A stretch of 64,000 bases of DNA, taken from positions 1 to 64,000 of the forward strand of contig NZ_RCWA01000019.1 of assembly GCF_018448905.1 (NCBI RefSeq), read 5' to 3'. Below, one piece after another: positions 16,435-25,368 of the stretch. The stretch's first letter is position 1. Each line of letters begins with the position of its first letter. The notes beneath the pieces are model-generated. The model worked only from the letters and a program-made list of their open reading frames with translations. It was not told where the DNA came from and searched no databases. The position numbers were made by a program, and so were the translations under genes. The DNA comes from Photorhabdus heterorhabditis (GTDB taxonomy: Bacteria; Pseudomonadota; Gammaproteobacteria; Enterobacterales; Enterobacteriaceae).

Positions 16435-16764
16435 ATGCCATTTTATAACCACAACAAAAAAAGACTAGCACGTCCTACCACCAACCACAAAGAAAAAATC
16501 ATAAAGATATTAATAAATAAACAAAAATAAAATGCCAATGCAAGGTTAATAAGAAGTTAATGCAAAAATAAAATTTTTATTTAAAAAAATATTAACCAAT
16601 TGATTAATAACGATAAAAAACAAATTTAGCAAAGAAATTGTTACCAAGATCACAATTAAAATTAACAAAAACATTGGCGTATTGCAACAAAACGACTTAT
16701 GGTTTATTAATATATTAATAAATGCATCTTAAAACTGTCTGCTTAAGTTTATGAGGAGTTGTTA
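16435..16764. promoter_or_regulatory. hpaR-hpaG1 regulatory region with two candidate HpaR operators
   Basis: This very AT-rich DNA contains a perfect 20-bp palindrome (TTTATTAATATATTAATAAA, 16703-16722) 42 bp before the hpaG1 start, and an imperfect 18-bp palindrome (ATTAACCAATTGATTAAT, 16591-16608). MarR-type HpaR binds dyads near both promoters in Escherichia coli; which of these is used here is inference. Confidence 0.45.
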
Positions 16765-17397
16765 ATGAAAGGCACTGTGTTCGCCGTAGCCCTCAATCAT
16801 CAGAGCCAGGTAGATTTCTGGCATGACTCATTTCAGCAAGAACCTTATAAAGCCCTACCTAAGACACCTGTATGGTTTATTAAGCCAAGGAATACGGTTA
16901 TTACCTCCAATGACGTTATTCCCCATCCTATAGGTGAAGAAGTTCAGAGCGGTGCAACACTGGCACTAGTAATAGGTAAAACTGCCCGCAAAATCACTAT
17001 TGAAAATGCAGCCGAATATATCGCAGGTTATGCATTAGCGAATGAAGTCAGCCTGCCTGAAACAGCTTTCTATCGCCCAGCCATTAAAGCTAAGTGTCGT
17101 GATGGTTTTTGCCCTATAGGTCAAATGGCGAATCCAGAATCAATTAATGTGCTGGATATCATTACTGAAATTAATGACCAGGAAGTTGATCGCTGGTCAA
17201 CAAAAGATCTGGTGCGCTCAGCCACAGAATTAGTCACGGCATTAAGTGATTTCGCAACACTGCAAGAAGGTGATGTGATCCTGCTTGGAACGCCACACCA
17301 ACGTGTATCCATCAAACCAGGTGACAAGGTTGTCATCCGGGCAACAGGTTTCCCATCACTGGAGAATCAGGTTGTGCAAGCAGGAGAAAAAGCATGA
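16765..17397 (+). CDS. hpaG1: HPA degradation isomerase/decarboxylase, N-terminal subunit (HpaG1)
   Basis: From MKGTVFAVALNHQSQVDFWH the protein is 210 aa. ATG 16765 is chosen because GAGGAG ends 8 bp before it. It is a fumarylacetoacetate-hydrolase-fold protein: TPVWFIKPRNTVI, then LALVIGKTARKI and GYALANEVSLPE. HpaG removes CO2 from 5-oxo-pent-3-ene-1,2,5-tricarboxylate and isomerises the product. In E. coli the two halves are one fused protein (HpcE); here the N-terminal half is its own gene, overlapping hpaG2 by ATGA (17394-17397), so the halves are co-translated. The canonical catalytic Glu pair is less clear in this half. Confidence 0.9.
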   Translation: MKGTVFAVALNHQSQVDFWHDSFQQEPYKALPKTPVWFIKPRNTVITSNDVIPHPIGEEVQSGATLALVIGKTARKITIENAAEYIAGYALANEVSLPETAFYRPAIKAKCRDGFCPIGQMANPESINVLDIITEINDQEVDRWSTKDLVRSATELVTALSDFATLQEGDVILLGTPHQRVSIKPGDKVVIRATGFPSLENQVVQAGEKA

Positions 17398-18155
17398 AGC
17401 ACGCAAGAGTCCGTTATCAGGGGCAAGATCTGAATGTTACTGTTGATGATCAGGAAAATATCTGTCTGCCAGATGGCAGTAAAGTCAATAGTAAATCCGT
17501 GCAATGGCTACCACCAGCAAATGGCACGCTATTTGCCCTCGGTTTGAACTATGCTGATCACGCTACTGAACTTGAATTTAAGCCACCAGAAGAGCCGCTG
17601 GTTTTTATCAAAGCGTTCAATACCCTGACCGGTCATCACCAGTTTTCCGTTCGCCCTGATAATGTGGAATACATGCATTATGAAGCTGAGCTGGTTGTTG
17701 TCATCGGCAAAACCGCCCATAAAGTCGCCAAAGAATATGCCATGGATTATGTCGCTGGATACACTGTCTGTAACGATTATGCGATCCGTGACTATCTGGA
17801 AAACTATTATCGCCCTAATCTCCGTGTCAAAAGCCGCGATACACTGACGCCTATTGGCCCTTGGATCACAGATAAAGCCGATGTCCCCGATCCCCATAAT
17901 CTGACATTAAGCACCTGGGTCAATGGTGAACTGCGTCAACGCGGTACAACTGCCGATCTGATCTTCGATATTCCCTTTCTGATCGCTTATCTGAGTGACT
18001 TTATGACACTGCAACCCGGAGACATGATCGCCACTGGTACCCCTAAAGGGCTGGCTGATGTGATACCGGGAGATGAAGTTATTGTTGAGGTTGAAGGTGT
18101 TGGGCGTCTGGTCAACCGTATTGTCAGTCAACAAGAATATGAGGAGAGCTTGTAA
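17394..18155 (+). CDS. hpaG2: HPA degradation isomerase/decarboxylase, C-terminal subunit (HpaG2)
   Basis: The 253-aa FAH-fold protein has FALGLNYADHATELEFKPPE, PLVFIKAFNTLTGH, the metal-binding HYEAELVVVIGKTAHKV (the E-x-E pair) and a C-terminal GDMIATGTPKGLADVIPGDE. It carries the active site for decarboxylation of the ring-cleavage product acid. It is coupled upstream to hpaG1 (ATGA) and downstream to hpaE (TAATG). Length and motifs are normal for the split form. Confidence 0.93.
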   Translation: MKHARVRYQGQDLNVTVDDQENICLPDGSKVNSKSVQWLPPANGTLFALGLNYADHATELEFKPPEEPLVFIKAFNTLTGHHQFSVRPDNVEYMHYEAELVVVIGKTAHKVAKEYAMDYVAGYTVCNDYAIRDYLENYYRPNLRVKSRDTLTPIGPWITDKADVPDPHNLTLSTWVNGELRQRGTTADLIFDIPFLIAYLSDFMTLQPGDMIATGTPKGLADVIPGDEVIVEVEGVGRLVNRIVSQQEYEESL

Positions 18156-19621
18156 TGACGATGATTAATCATTGGATCAACGGCAAAAACGTCAACAGCA
18201 AAGATTATTTTGAAACCACAAACCCTGCAAGCGGCGAAGTACTGGCTGAAGTTGCGTCTGGTGGTCAGGAGGAGATTAATCAAGCCGTTGCCGCAGCAAA
18301 GGAAGCTTTCCCGAAATGGGCTAACCTGCCAATGAAAGAGCGTGCTCGTCTGATGCGCCGTTTGGGGGAACTGATTGATGAGAATGTGCCTGAAATTGCA
18401 GCAATGGAAACCAAAGATACTGGTCTGCCAATTCATCAGACACAAAATGTCCTCATTCCACGCTCTTCTCACAATTTCAACTTTTTTGCCGAGATTTGTC
18501 AGCAAATGAACGGCCATACCTATCCGGTCGATGACAAGATGCTCAACTATACGCTGGTGCAGCCAGTCGGTGTTTGTGCTCTGATTTCTCCGTGGAATGT
18601 GCCATTCATGACAGCCACTTGGAAAGTTGCCCCCTGTCTAGCGCTGGGCAATACCGCTGTTTTGAAAATGTCAGAGCTTTCTCCATTAACCGCAAATCGG
18701 CTAGGTGAATTAGCTCTGGAAGCCGGGATTCCTGCTGGTGTGCTGAACGTGGTTCAAGGCTATGGTGCGACTGTCGGTGATGCGCTAGTGAAACATCACG
18801 ATGTACGTGCAGTTTCTTTTACCGGCGGTACTGCAACAGGCCGCCAGATTATGAAAAATGCTGGCCTGAAAAAATATTCAATGGAACTGGGTGGTAAATC
18901 GCCGGTTTTGATCTTCGAAGATGCCGACATTGAACGCGCACTAGATGCAGCCTTGTTTACGATCTTCTCGATTAACGGTGAACGTTGTACCGCCGGCTCA
19001 CGCATTTTCATTCAGGAAAGTATCTATCCTGAATTTATTAAACGTTTTGCTGAACGTGCTAATCGCCTGCGGGTTGGCGATCCACAAGATCCAAGCACGC
19101 AGATTGGTGCACTTATCAGTAAACAGCATTGGGAAAAAGTCTCCGGTTACATCCGTCTGGGGATTGAAGAAGGTGCAACGCTACTGGCAGGCGGCCCGGA
19201 TAAACCGACTAATTTGTCGGAACACCTAAAAGGCGGTAATTTCCTGCGCCCAACGGTTTTGGCGGATGTTGATAACCGTATGCGCGTCGCTCAGGAAGAG
19301 ATCTTCGGCCCTGTCGCTTGTCTACTGCCATTCAAAGATGAAGCAGAAGGTCTGCGTCTTGCTAATGACGTGGAGTATGGTCTGGCTTCTTACATCTGGA
19401 CGCAAGATGTCAGCAAAGTATTGCGTCTGGCCCGTAATATCGAAGCAGGGATGGTATTCGTTAACACCCAGAACGTCCGCGATCTGCGTCAACCATTCGG
19501 CGGCGTGAAAGCCTCCGGGACAGGTCGTGAAGGCGGTGAATACAGTTTTGAAGTGTTTGCTGAGATGAAAAACGTCTGTATTTCTATGGGCGATCACCCA
19601 ATCCCACGTTGGGGGATGTAA
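18155..19621 (+). CDS. hpaE: 5-carboxymethyl-2-hydroxymuconate semialdehyde dehydrogenase
   Basis: The 488-aa aldehyde dehydrogenase has the catalytic Cys in INGERCTAGSR (about C278) and the general-base Glu in MELGGKSPVLIF (about E244), plus the NAD-fold motif FTGGTATGRQ. It oxidises the semialdehyde released by HpaD. HpaE identity is supported by NHWINGKNVNS at the start, FFAEICQQMNGHTYPVDDKM in the middle and its place between hpaG and hpaD. The start overlaps the hpaG2 stop by 1 nt, with GAGGAG upstream. A short hairpin (19643-19662) separates it from hpaD. Confidence 0.95.
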   Translation: MTMINHWINGKNVNSKDYFETTNPASGEVLAEVASGGQEEINQAVAAAKEAFPKWANLPMKERARLMRRLGELIDENVPEIAAMETKDTGLPIHQTQNVLIPRSSHNFNFFAEICQQMNGHTYPVDDKMLNYTLVQPVGVCALISPWNVPFMTATWKVAPCLALGNTAVLKMSELSPLTANRLGELALEAGIPAGVLNVVQGYGATVGDALVKHHDVRAVSFTGGTATGRQIMKNAGLKKYSMELGGKSPVLIFEDADIERALDAALFTIFSINGERCTAGSRIFIQESIYPEFIKRFAERANRLRVGDPQDPSTQIGALISKQHWEKVSGYIRLGIEEGATLLAGGPDKPTNLSEHLKGGNFLRPTVLADVDNRMRVAQEEIFGPVACLLPFKDEAEGLRLANDVEYGLASYIWTQDVSKVLRLARNIEAGMVFVNTQNVRDLRQPFGGVKASGTGREGGEYSFEVFAEMKNVCISMGDHPIPRWGM

Positions 19622-19642
19622 CCGATTCATCAGCGTTAACCT

Positions 19643-19662
19643 CGGCAAATTCCGGTTTGCCG
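19643..19662 (+). other. Intercistronic hairpin between hpaE and hpaD
   Basis: CGGCAAA / TTTGCCG with a 6-nt loop and no T tract. It could stabilise or process the operon mRNA. Confidence 0.4.
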
Positions 19663-19685
19663 TCCTGATATCAAGCGAGGATTTT

Positions 19686-20561
19686 ATGGGTAAGTTAGCG
19701 TTAGCAGCCAAAATTACACATGTGCCATCCATGTATCTGTCTGAACTACCGGGGAAACATCACGGTTGCCGTCAGGGAGCTATTGACGGACACAAAGAAA
19801 TCAGCCGCCGTTGCCGTGAAATGGGAGTCGATACCATTATCGTGTTTGATACGCACTGGTTGGTGAACAGTGCCTATCACATCAACTGTGCCGACCATTT
19901 CGCCGGTATTTACACCAGTAATGAATTGCCACACTTTATCCGTGATATGAGCTATGAATATGACGGTAATCCTGAACTTGGGCAAATCATTGCAGAAGAA
20001 GCCCGCAATATGGGTGTGCGAGCTCAAGCACATGAAATCCCAAGTCTGAAACTGGAGTACGGCACTCTGGTGCCAATGCGCTATATGAACAGTGACAAAC
20101 ATTTTAAAGTTGTCTCTGTCTCCGCGTTCTGTACCGTTCATGCTTTTGAAGACAGCCGTCGTCTTGGGGAAGCTATTCTGAAAGCAATTGAAAAATATGA
20201 TGGTACGGTGGCCGTGCTAGCCAGTGGTTCCCTTTCTCACCGCTTTATTGATGATCAACGTGCAGAAGAAGGAATGAACAGTTATACCCGCGAATTTGAT
20301 GAACAGATGGATCATCGAGTTGTCCAACTTTGGAAAGAAGGCAAATTCAAAGAGTTCTGCAAGATGCTGCCGGAATATGCAGATTATTGCTATGGCGAAG
20401 GCAATATGCACGACACCGTGATGTTGTTGGGTTTACTCGGCTGGGATAAATATGACGGTAAAGTGGAATTCCTGACTGAATTGTTTGCTAGTTCCGGCAC
20501 TGGACAAGTCAATGCTGTATTCCCGTTGCCTGATTACATTACTAATCACGTTATAGAGTAA
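19686..20561 (+). CDS. hpaD: 3,4-dihydroxyphenylacetate 2,3-dioxygenase
   Basis: The 291-aa protein is an extradiol dioxygenase of the LigB-like (class III) type as in E. coli HpcB: THVPSMYLSELPGKHHGCRQ, DTIIVFDTHWLVNSAYHINC with metal-ligand His, YGTLVPMRYM, and VAVLASGSLSHRFIDDQ. It opens the ring of homoprotocatechuate next to the hydroxyls, using Fe(II). The start codon follows AGCGAGGATTTT. It is within the hpa operon, 64 bp after hpaE and 3 bp before hpaF. Confidence 0.95.
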   Translation: MGKLALAAKITHVPSMYLSELPGKHHGCRQGAIDGHKEISRRCREMGVDTIIVFDTHWLVNSAYHINCADHFAGIYTSNELPHFIRDMSYEYDGNPELGQIIAEEARNMGVRAQAHEIPSLKLEYGTLVPMRYMNSDKHFKVVSVSAFCTVHAFEDSRRLGEAILKAIEKYDGTVAVLASGSLSHRFIDDQRAEEGMNSYTREFDEQMDHRVVQLWKEGKFKEFCKMLPEYADYCYGEGNMHDTVMLLGLLGWDKYDGKVEFLTELFASSGTGQVNAVFPLPDYITNHVIE

Positions 20562-20564
20562 CTT

Positions 20565-20951
20565 ATGCCACATTTTTATGCTGAATGTACGGAAAATATT
20601 CGTGAACAAGCCAATCTGCCAGAATTGTTTAGCAAAGTGCATCAGGCTTTGGCGAAGACTGGCATTTTCCCATTGGGAGGAATCCGCAGTCGCGCCATCT
20701 GGCTGGATACCTGGCACATGGCTGACGGTCAACATGATTACGCATTCGTCCATATGACGTTGAAAATCGGCGCTGGACGCAGTCTTGAAAGCCGTCAACA
20801 AGTTGGCGAGATGTTATTCACGCTGATCAAAGAATACTTTGCCTCTCTGATGGCACAGCGCTATCTCGCTCTCTCTTTTACGATGGAAGAATTGGACCCA
20901 GTATTAAACTACAAACAAAACAACGCCCACGCCTTATTTCGTAAGGAATAA
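20565..20951 (+). CDS. hpaF: 5-carboxymethyl-2-hydroxymuconate delta-isomerase
   Basis: The 128-aa protein belongs to the CHMI family: MPHFYAECTENIREQANLPE with the catalytic Pro exposed after Met removal, HQALAKTGIFPLGGIRSRAI, and HMTLKIGAGRSLESRQQVGE. It isomerises CHM before decarboxylation by HpaG. The stop overlaps the next ATG by 1 nt. Confidence 0.95.
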   Translation: MPHFYAECTENIREQANLPELFSKVHQALAKTGIFPLGGIRSRAIWLDTWHMADGQHDYAFVHMTLKIGAGRSLESRQQVGEMLFTLIKEYFASLMAQRYLALSFTMEELDPVLNYKQNNAHALFRKE

Positions 20952-22183
20952 TGATGCCGAAGCCCTTTAGTCAACATCCCCCGCGCTGGTTGATCCCTTT
21001 ATTAGGTTCATTGGTAGCATTCGGGCCTCTGTCAGTTGATATGTATCTGCCTGCCTTGCCGGAAATGGCAAGGCAATTACAAGCAACACAAGGGCAGATG
21101 CAATATACCCTGGGCGCATTTTTCATCGGTTTCTGTATTGGAATGCTGTTATATGGCCCATTGAGCGATCGTTTAGGGCGAAGAAAACTGTTGCTCAGTG
21201 GTATGGTGTTATTCGTCGTCGCCAGTATGTTGTGTACACAGGTGACACAAGTTGAACATCTGATTTTACTCCGCGCATTACAGGCATTTGGCAGCGGTGC
21301 TGCGGTTGTCATGGCCAGAGCTATCGCCCGTGATATCTATGGCCCACAGGAATTACCGCGGGTGTTGTCACTCATGACTTTGGTGACCATGATAGCACCA
21401 CTTATCGCACCGTTACTCGGTGGTCTACTGTTAACCTATTTCAACTGGCAGGCAATATTTATTCTGCTAACCCTGGTCGGCTGTATCAGCGGATTATTAT
21501 TATTGTTTTTATTACCCGAAACGCTGCCTGCCAGTAATAGCGCAGGAAAGCTTATCACCACGTTCAAAAATTACGGTACGTTACTGGCTGACAGTGAAGC
21601 AATGGCAACTATCGGCACGGTCGCTTTCTCTTGTGCCGCCATGTTCGCTTTTATCAGCGGCTCACCTTTCGTTTATATCAATTATTTTCAGGTTCCAGCG
21701 AATTATTACGGATTACTGTTTGGCTGTAACGTATTGGGCATGATCGCTATGGTGTTGCTCAATGTCCGGTTATTGAAAGTTTACAACCTTTCCCGTCTGT
21801 TATTGATCCAAACCACTGCGCAATTACTGTTTGGTATTTTGCTGGTTATTTTTTATCAACAAAATCTTACTATTATCGTTATTTTGGTTGTACTGGTTAT
21901 ATCGCTGGTTAATGCCATTGGTACTAATGGCCTCTCTTTATTACTTCAACATCGTGGTCAATTTGCCGGCAGCGCCAGCGCGCTCGCTATTTCTACTCAA
22001 TTCGCTATGGCTGCACTCGCCAGCGTTGCGGTTTCTTTATTACAGGATGAAACCCCTTTTGCTATGGCCCTTGTGATGGCAGTTTGCGCTGGACTAGGTT
22101 GGTTATGCCAGCAACTGGCAACTTTTCGCCAACAGATGCAACTCACTCAGGTGTCTCCCGGAGAAAAAAACAATGACAAATAA
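20951..22183 (+). CDS. Bcr/CflA-family MFS drug-type transporter within the hpa operon
   Basis: The 410-aa protein has about 12 transmembrane helices and the Bcr/CflA signatures: LVAFGPLSVDMYLPALPEMA at the start, YGPLSDRLGRRKLLLSG (MFS motif A) and RALQAFGSGAAVVMARAIAR (motif-C-like). It overlaps hpaF (1 nt) and the following gabD-like gene (11 bp), so it is co-translated with catabolic enzymes. Such a transporter is not part of the E. coli hpa operon. Export of a toxic intermediate or an aromatic is plausible; the substrate is unknown. Confidence 0.85.
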   Translation: MMPKPFSQHPPRWLIPLLGSLVAFGPLSVDMYLPALPEMARQLQATQGQMQYTLGAFFIGFCIGMLLYGPLSDRLGRRKLLLSGMVLFVVASMLCTQVTQVEHLILLRALQAFGSGAAVVMARAIARDIYGPQELPRVLSLMTLVTMIAPLIAPLLGGLLLTYFNWQAIFILLTLVGCISGLLLLFLLPETLPASNSAGKLITTFKNYGTLLADSEAMATIGTVAFSCAAMFAFISGSPFVYINYFQVPANYYGLLFGCNVLGMIAMVLLNVRLLKVYNLSRLLLIQTTAQLLFGILLVIFYQQNLTIIVILVVLVISLVNAIGTNGLSLLLQHRGQFAGSASALAISTQFAMAALASVAVSLLQDETPFAMALVMAVCAGLGWLCQQLATFRQQMQLTQVSPGEKNNDK

Positions 22184-23645
22184 TGTCAATATCGCACTAC
22201 TGCGTCAGCAAGCTTATATCAACGGACAATGGATCGATGCCGATAACAAAGTGACTTTTAATGTGACTAACCCAGCAAATGGAGAGGTTATTGCACAAGT
22301 CAGTGATCTGGGTTCTGCTGAAACAGAACGCGCCATTGAAGCGGCTCAACAAGCCCTACCGGCATGGAGAGCAACGACCGCTAAGCAACGTAGCCAACTT
22401 CTGCAACGCTGGTTCCAGTTAATAATGGAAAATCAACAAGCCCTCGCTGAATTACTGAGTCTGGAACAAGGGAAACCCCAAGCAGAAGCCATGGGAGAAA
22501 TCGCTTATGGCGCCAATTTCATTGAGTGGTTTGCAGAAGAAGGTAAGCGTACTTACGGTGAAACCATCCCAAGCCCTCTACCGGGCCGTCGGCTTATCAC
22601 TATCAAGCAGCCTATCGGTGTGGTTGCCGCTATCACACCGTGGAATTTTCCTAATGCCATGATCACCCGCAAAGTTGGCCCTGCACTGGCAGCCGGCTGT
22701 ACTGTGGTACTGAAACCCGCCTCAGAAACACCACTTTCAGCTCTAGCTTTGGCGGCGCTGGCTGAACAAGCCGGCATTCCGGCTGGTGTATTGAATGTTG
22801 TCACCGGAATAGATGCGAAAACCATCGGCGGCGTTTTGACTCAAAACCCGATTGTCCGCAAACTCTCCTTTACCGGTTCAACTCGTGTCGGTAAGTTACT
22901 GATGGCACAAAGCGCCGATACCGTGAAAAAGCTATCGCTGGAACTGGGTGGAAATGCACCATTTATTGTTTTTGATGACGCGGATATTGATGCGGCGGTA
23001 CAGGGCGCACTAACCGCCAAATTCCGCAACAGTGGTCAAACATGTGTTTGCGCTAACCGTATTCTGGTTCAAGAAACGATTTATGACACATTCGCAAAAC
23101 GTCTGGCACAAGCAGTCAATGCACTGCAAGTTGGTCCTGCCAGTAACGTCAAATCACAACAAGGTCCGCTGATCAATCAGGCAGCCATTGATAAAGTGCA
23201 GGAACACATCAGTGATGCTGTTTCTCATGGTGCATGCATACTGGCTGGCGGGAAACCCCATGCGCTGGGCGGTTTGTTCTTCGAACCTACCGTACTGGCT
23301 GATGTCAATGAATCCATGCTTATTTCCCGAGAGGAAACATTCGGCCCCATTGCGCCACTATTCAAATTCCGTGACGAAGCAGAAGCTATTCATCTGGCCA
23401 ATGATACCGAGTTCGGTCTGGCTGCGTATTTCTACTCTCGTGATATTGGCCGAATCTACCGGGTAGCCGAAGCACTGGAAAGCGGCATGGTAGGTATTAA
23501 TGAAGGTTTGATTTCTAATGAAGTTGCGCCGTTCGGTGGCATTAAACAATCTGGACTGGGACGTGAAGGCTCACGTTACGGTATTGAAGATTATCTGGAA
23601 GTGAAATATCTCTGCTTTGGTGGCATAGAAGACACAGGAGCTTAA
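22173..23645 (+). CDS. gabD: Succinate-semialdehyde dehydrogenase (GabD-type)
   Basis: The 490-aa aldehyde dehydrogenase has catalytic Cys in SGQTCVCANR (about C291) and Glu in LSLELGGNAPFI. The GabD-specific stretch EWFAEEGKRTYGETIPSPLP, then RRLITIKQPIGVVAAITPWN, distinguishes it from HpaE. It oxidises succinate semialdehyde to succinate. HpaI releases pyruvate plus succinate semialdehyde, so this gene finishes the HPA pathway inside its own operon. The start overlaps the MFS gene by 11 bp, with RBS CCGGAGAAAAAA. Confidence 0.9.
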   Translation: MTNNVNIALLRQQAYINGQWIDADNKVTFNVTNPANGEVIAQVSDLGSAETERAIEAAQQALPAWRATTAKQRSQLLQRWFQLIMENQQALAELLSLEQGKPQAEAMGEIAYGANFIEWFAEEGKRTYGETIPSPLPGRRLITIKQPIGVVAAITPWNFPNAMITRKVGPALAAGCTVVLKPASETPLSALALAALAEQAGIPAGVLNVVTGIDAKTIGGVLTQNPIVRKLSFTGSTRVGKLLMAQSADTVKKLSLELGGNAPFIVFDDADIDAAVQGALTAKFRNSGQTCVCANRILVQETIYDTFAKRLAQAVNALQVGPASNVKSQQGPLINQAAIDKVQEHISDAVSHGACILAGGKPHALGGLFFEPTVLADVNESMLISREETFGPIAPLFKFRDEAEAIHLANDTEFGLAAYFYSRDIGRIYRVAEALESGMVGINEGLISNEVAPFGGIKQSGLGREGSRYGIEDYLEVKYLCFGGIEDTGA

Positions 23646-23649
23646 CCGT

Positions 23650-24453
23650 ATGTTACAGAAAGAAGTCATATCACAGATTGCGCACCGGCTGCATCAGGCA
23701 GAGAAAAGCCGTGAACAAATACGCCAGATCTCGTTGGATCATCCTGAAATAACCCTTGATGATGCTTATGCCATCCAGCGTGAATGGGTGGATTTAAAAA
23801 TTACGGAAGGTCGGGTACTCAAGGGCCATAAAATTGGCCTGACCTCCAAAGCTATGCAAGCCAGTTCGCAGATCAGTGAGCCAGACTACGGTGCTCTGTT
23901 GGATGATATGTTTTTCCCTGACGGCAGCGATATTCCCTGTGATCGCTTTATTGTTCCCCGTATCGAAGTCGAACTTGCATTCATATTGGCAAAACCTTTA
24001 TGTGGCCCGAACTGCACGCTGTTTGATGTTTACAATGCAACAGATTATGTCATTCCGGCACTGGAATTGATCGATGCCCGTTGCCATAACATCGATCCAG
24101 AAACCCATCGTCCGCGCAAAGTGTTCGATACTATTTCAGATAATGCCGCTAATGGCGGTGTGATCATGGGGGGGCGACCGATTAAACCAGAAGAATTTGA
24201 TCTGCGCTGGATCAGCGCCCTGCTCTATCGCAATGGCGTGATTGAAGAATCTGGTGTCGCAGCTGCGGTACTTAATCATCCGGCTAACGGTGTCGCATGG
24301 TTGGCAAACAAACTGGCGCCACATGGTGTTCAGCTTGAAGCAGGGCAAATCATCCTTGGTGGCTCTTTTACTCGCCCAGTTCCGGCACGTAAAGGCGATA
24401 CTTTCCATGTGGATTACGGCCACATCGGTTCTATTAGCTGCCGTTTTGTTTAA
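23650..24453 (+). CDS. hpaH: 2-oxo-hept-4-ene-1,7-dioate hydratase
   Basis: The 267-aa protein matches HpaH/MhpD-type hydratases: [60 protein letters not shown] with metal-binding Glu residues, and the C-terminal [20 protein letters not shown]. It adds water to 2-oxohept-4-enedioate. It sits 4 bp after gabD with GGAG upstream. Confidence 0.95.
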   Translation: MLQKEVISQIAHRLHQAEKSREQIRQISLDHPEITLDDAYAIQREWVDLKITEGRVLKGHKIGLTSKAMQASSQISEPDYGALLDDMFFPDGSDIPCDRFIVPRIEVELAFILAKPLCGPNCTLFDVYNATDYVIPALELIDARCHNIDPETHRPRKVFDTISDNAANGGVIMGGRPIKPEEFDLRWISALLYRNGVIEESGVAAAVLNHPANGVAWLANKLAPHGVQLEAGQIILGGSFTRPVPARKGDTFHVDYGHIGSISCRFV

Positions 24454-24464
24454 AGAGGAAAAAT

Positions 24465-25271
24465 ATGGATCGGTTAACCAATAAATTTAAGCAAGCGTTA
24501 AAAGAAGGCCGCCCACAAATTGGTTTATGGCTGGGGCTTTGCAGCTCCTACAGTGCAGAATTACTGGCCGGAGCCGGTTTCGATTGGCTATTGATTGATG
24601 GCGAGCATGCGCCAAACGACGTTCAAACGATTCTAAGCCAATTGCAAGCCATTGCCCCTTATCCAAGCCATCCCATTGTCCGCCCACCCTGGAATGATCT
24701 GGTGATCATCAAGCAGCTACTGGATGTGGGCGCGCAAACTTTATTAATCCCCATGATACAAAACGCGGAGCAGGCTTACGAGGCGGTTCGAGCAACTCGC
24801 TACCCACCGGCGGGTATCCGTGGTGTGGGTAGTGCTTTAGCAAGAGCTTCCCACTGGAACAGAATTCCTGATTATCTGCATCGAGCCAACGATGAAATGT
24901 GTGTCCTGATTCAGGTAGAAACCCGTGAAGCACTACGTAACTTGCCGGAGATCCTCGAAGTAGAAGGTATCGATGGTGTTTTTATCGGTCCAGCAGATCT
25001 AAGTTCTGATATGGGCTTTGTCAATAATCCGCATCACCCTGAAGTAAAAGCCGCAATTGAGCAAGCAATCGTTCAAATCAAAGCGGCGGGTAAAGCACCG
25101 GGCATTCTGATGTCAGCGCCTGATGTTGCTGAGCATTACCTGAAACTCGGCGCCCTCTTTGTTGCTGTTGGTATTGATACAACTTTACTGGCTCGTGCCG
25201 CAGAAACGCTGGCTGCACGATTTGGTGCGGGTAAGGATCTTCCAGCAGCACCTTCATCCAGTGTTTATTAG
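24465..25271 (+). CDS. hpaI: 4-hydroxy-2-oxoheptane-1,7-dioate aldolase
   Basis: The 268-aa class II (metal-dependent) aldolase of the HpcH/HpaI family has [40 protein letters not shown] with the catalytic His, [20 protein letters not shown], and [17 protein letters not shown] with the metal-binding region. It cleaves its substrate to pyruvate and succinate semialdehyde. RBS AGAGGAAAAAT precedes the ATG. Confidence 0.95.
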   Translation: MDRLTNKFKQALKEGRPQIGLWLGLCSSYSAELLAGAGFDWLLIDGEHAPNDVQTILSQLQAIAPYPSHPIVRPPWNDLVIIKQLLDVGAQTLLIPMIQNAEQAYEAVRATRYPPAGIRGVGSALARASHWNRIPDYLHRANDEMCVLIQVETREALRNLPEILEVEGIDGVFIGPADLSSDMGFVNNPHHPEVKAAIEQAIVQIKAAGKAPGILMSAPDVAEHYLKLGALFVAVGIDTTLLARAAETLAARFGAGKDLPAAPSSSVY

Positions 25272-25368
25272 TCTCAACAATCACAATATTAACAACCGAC
25301 TTACTCAACCAGCTTTTAATTTCCTAAACAACGTAATACACATAAAACAATAAGTAAGGAAAATAACA

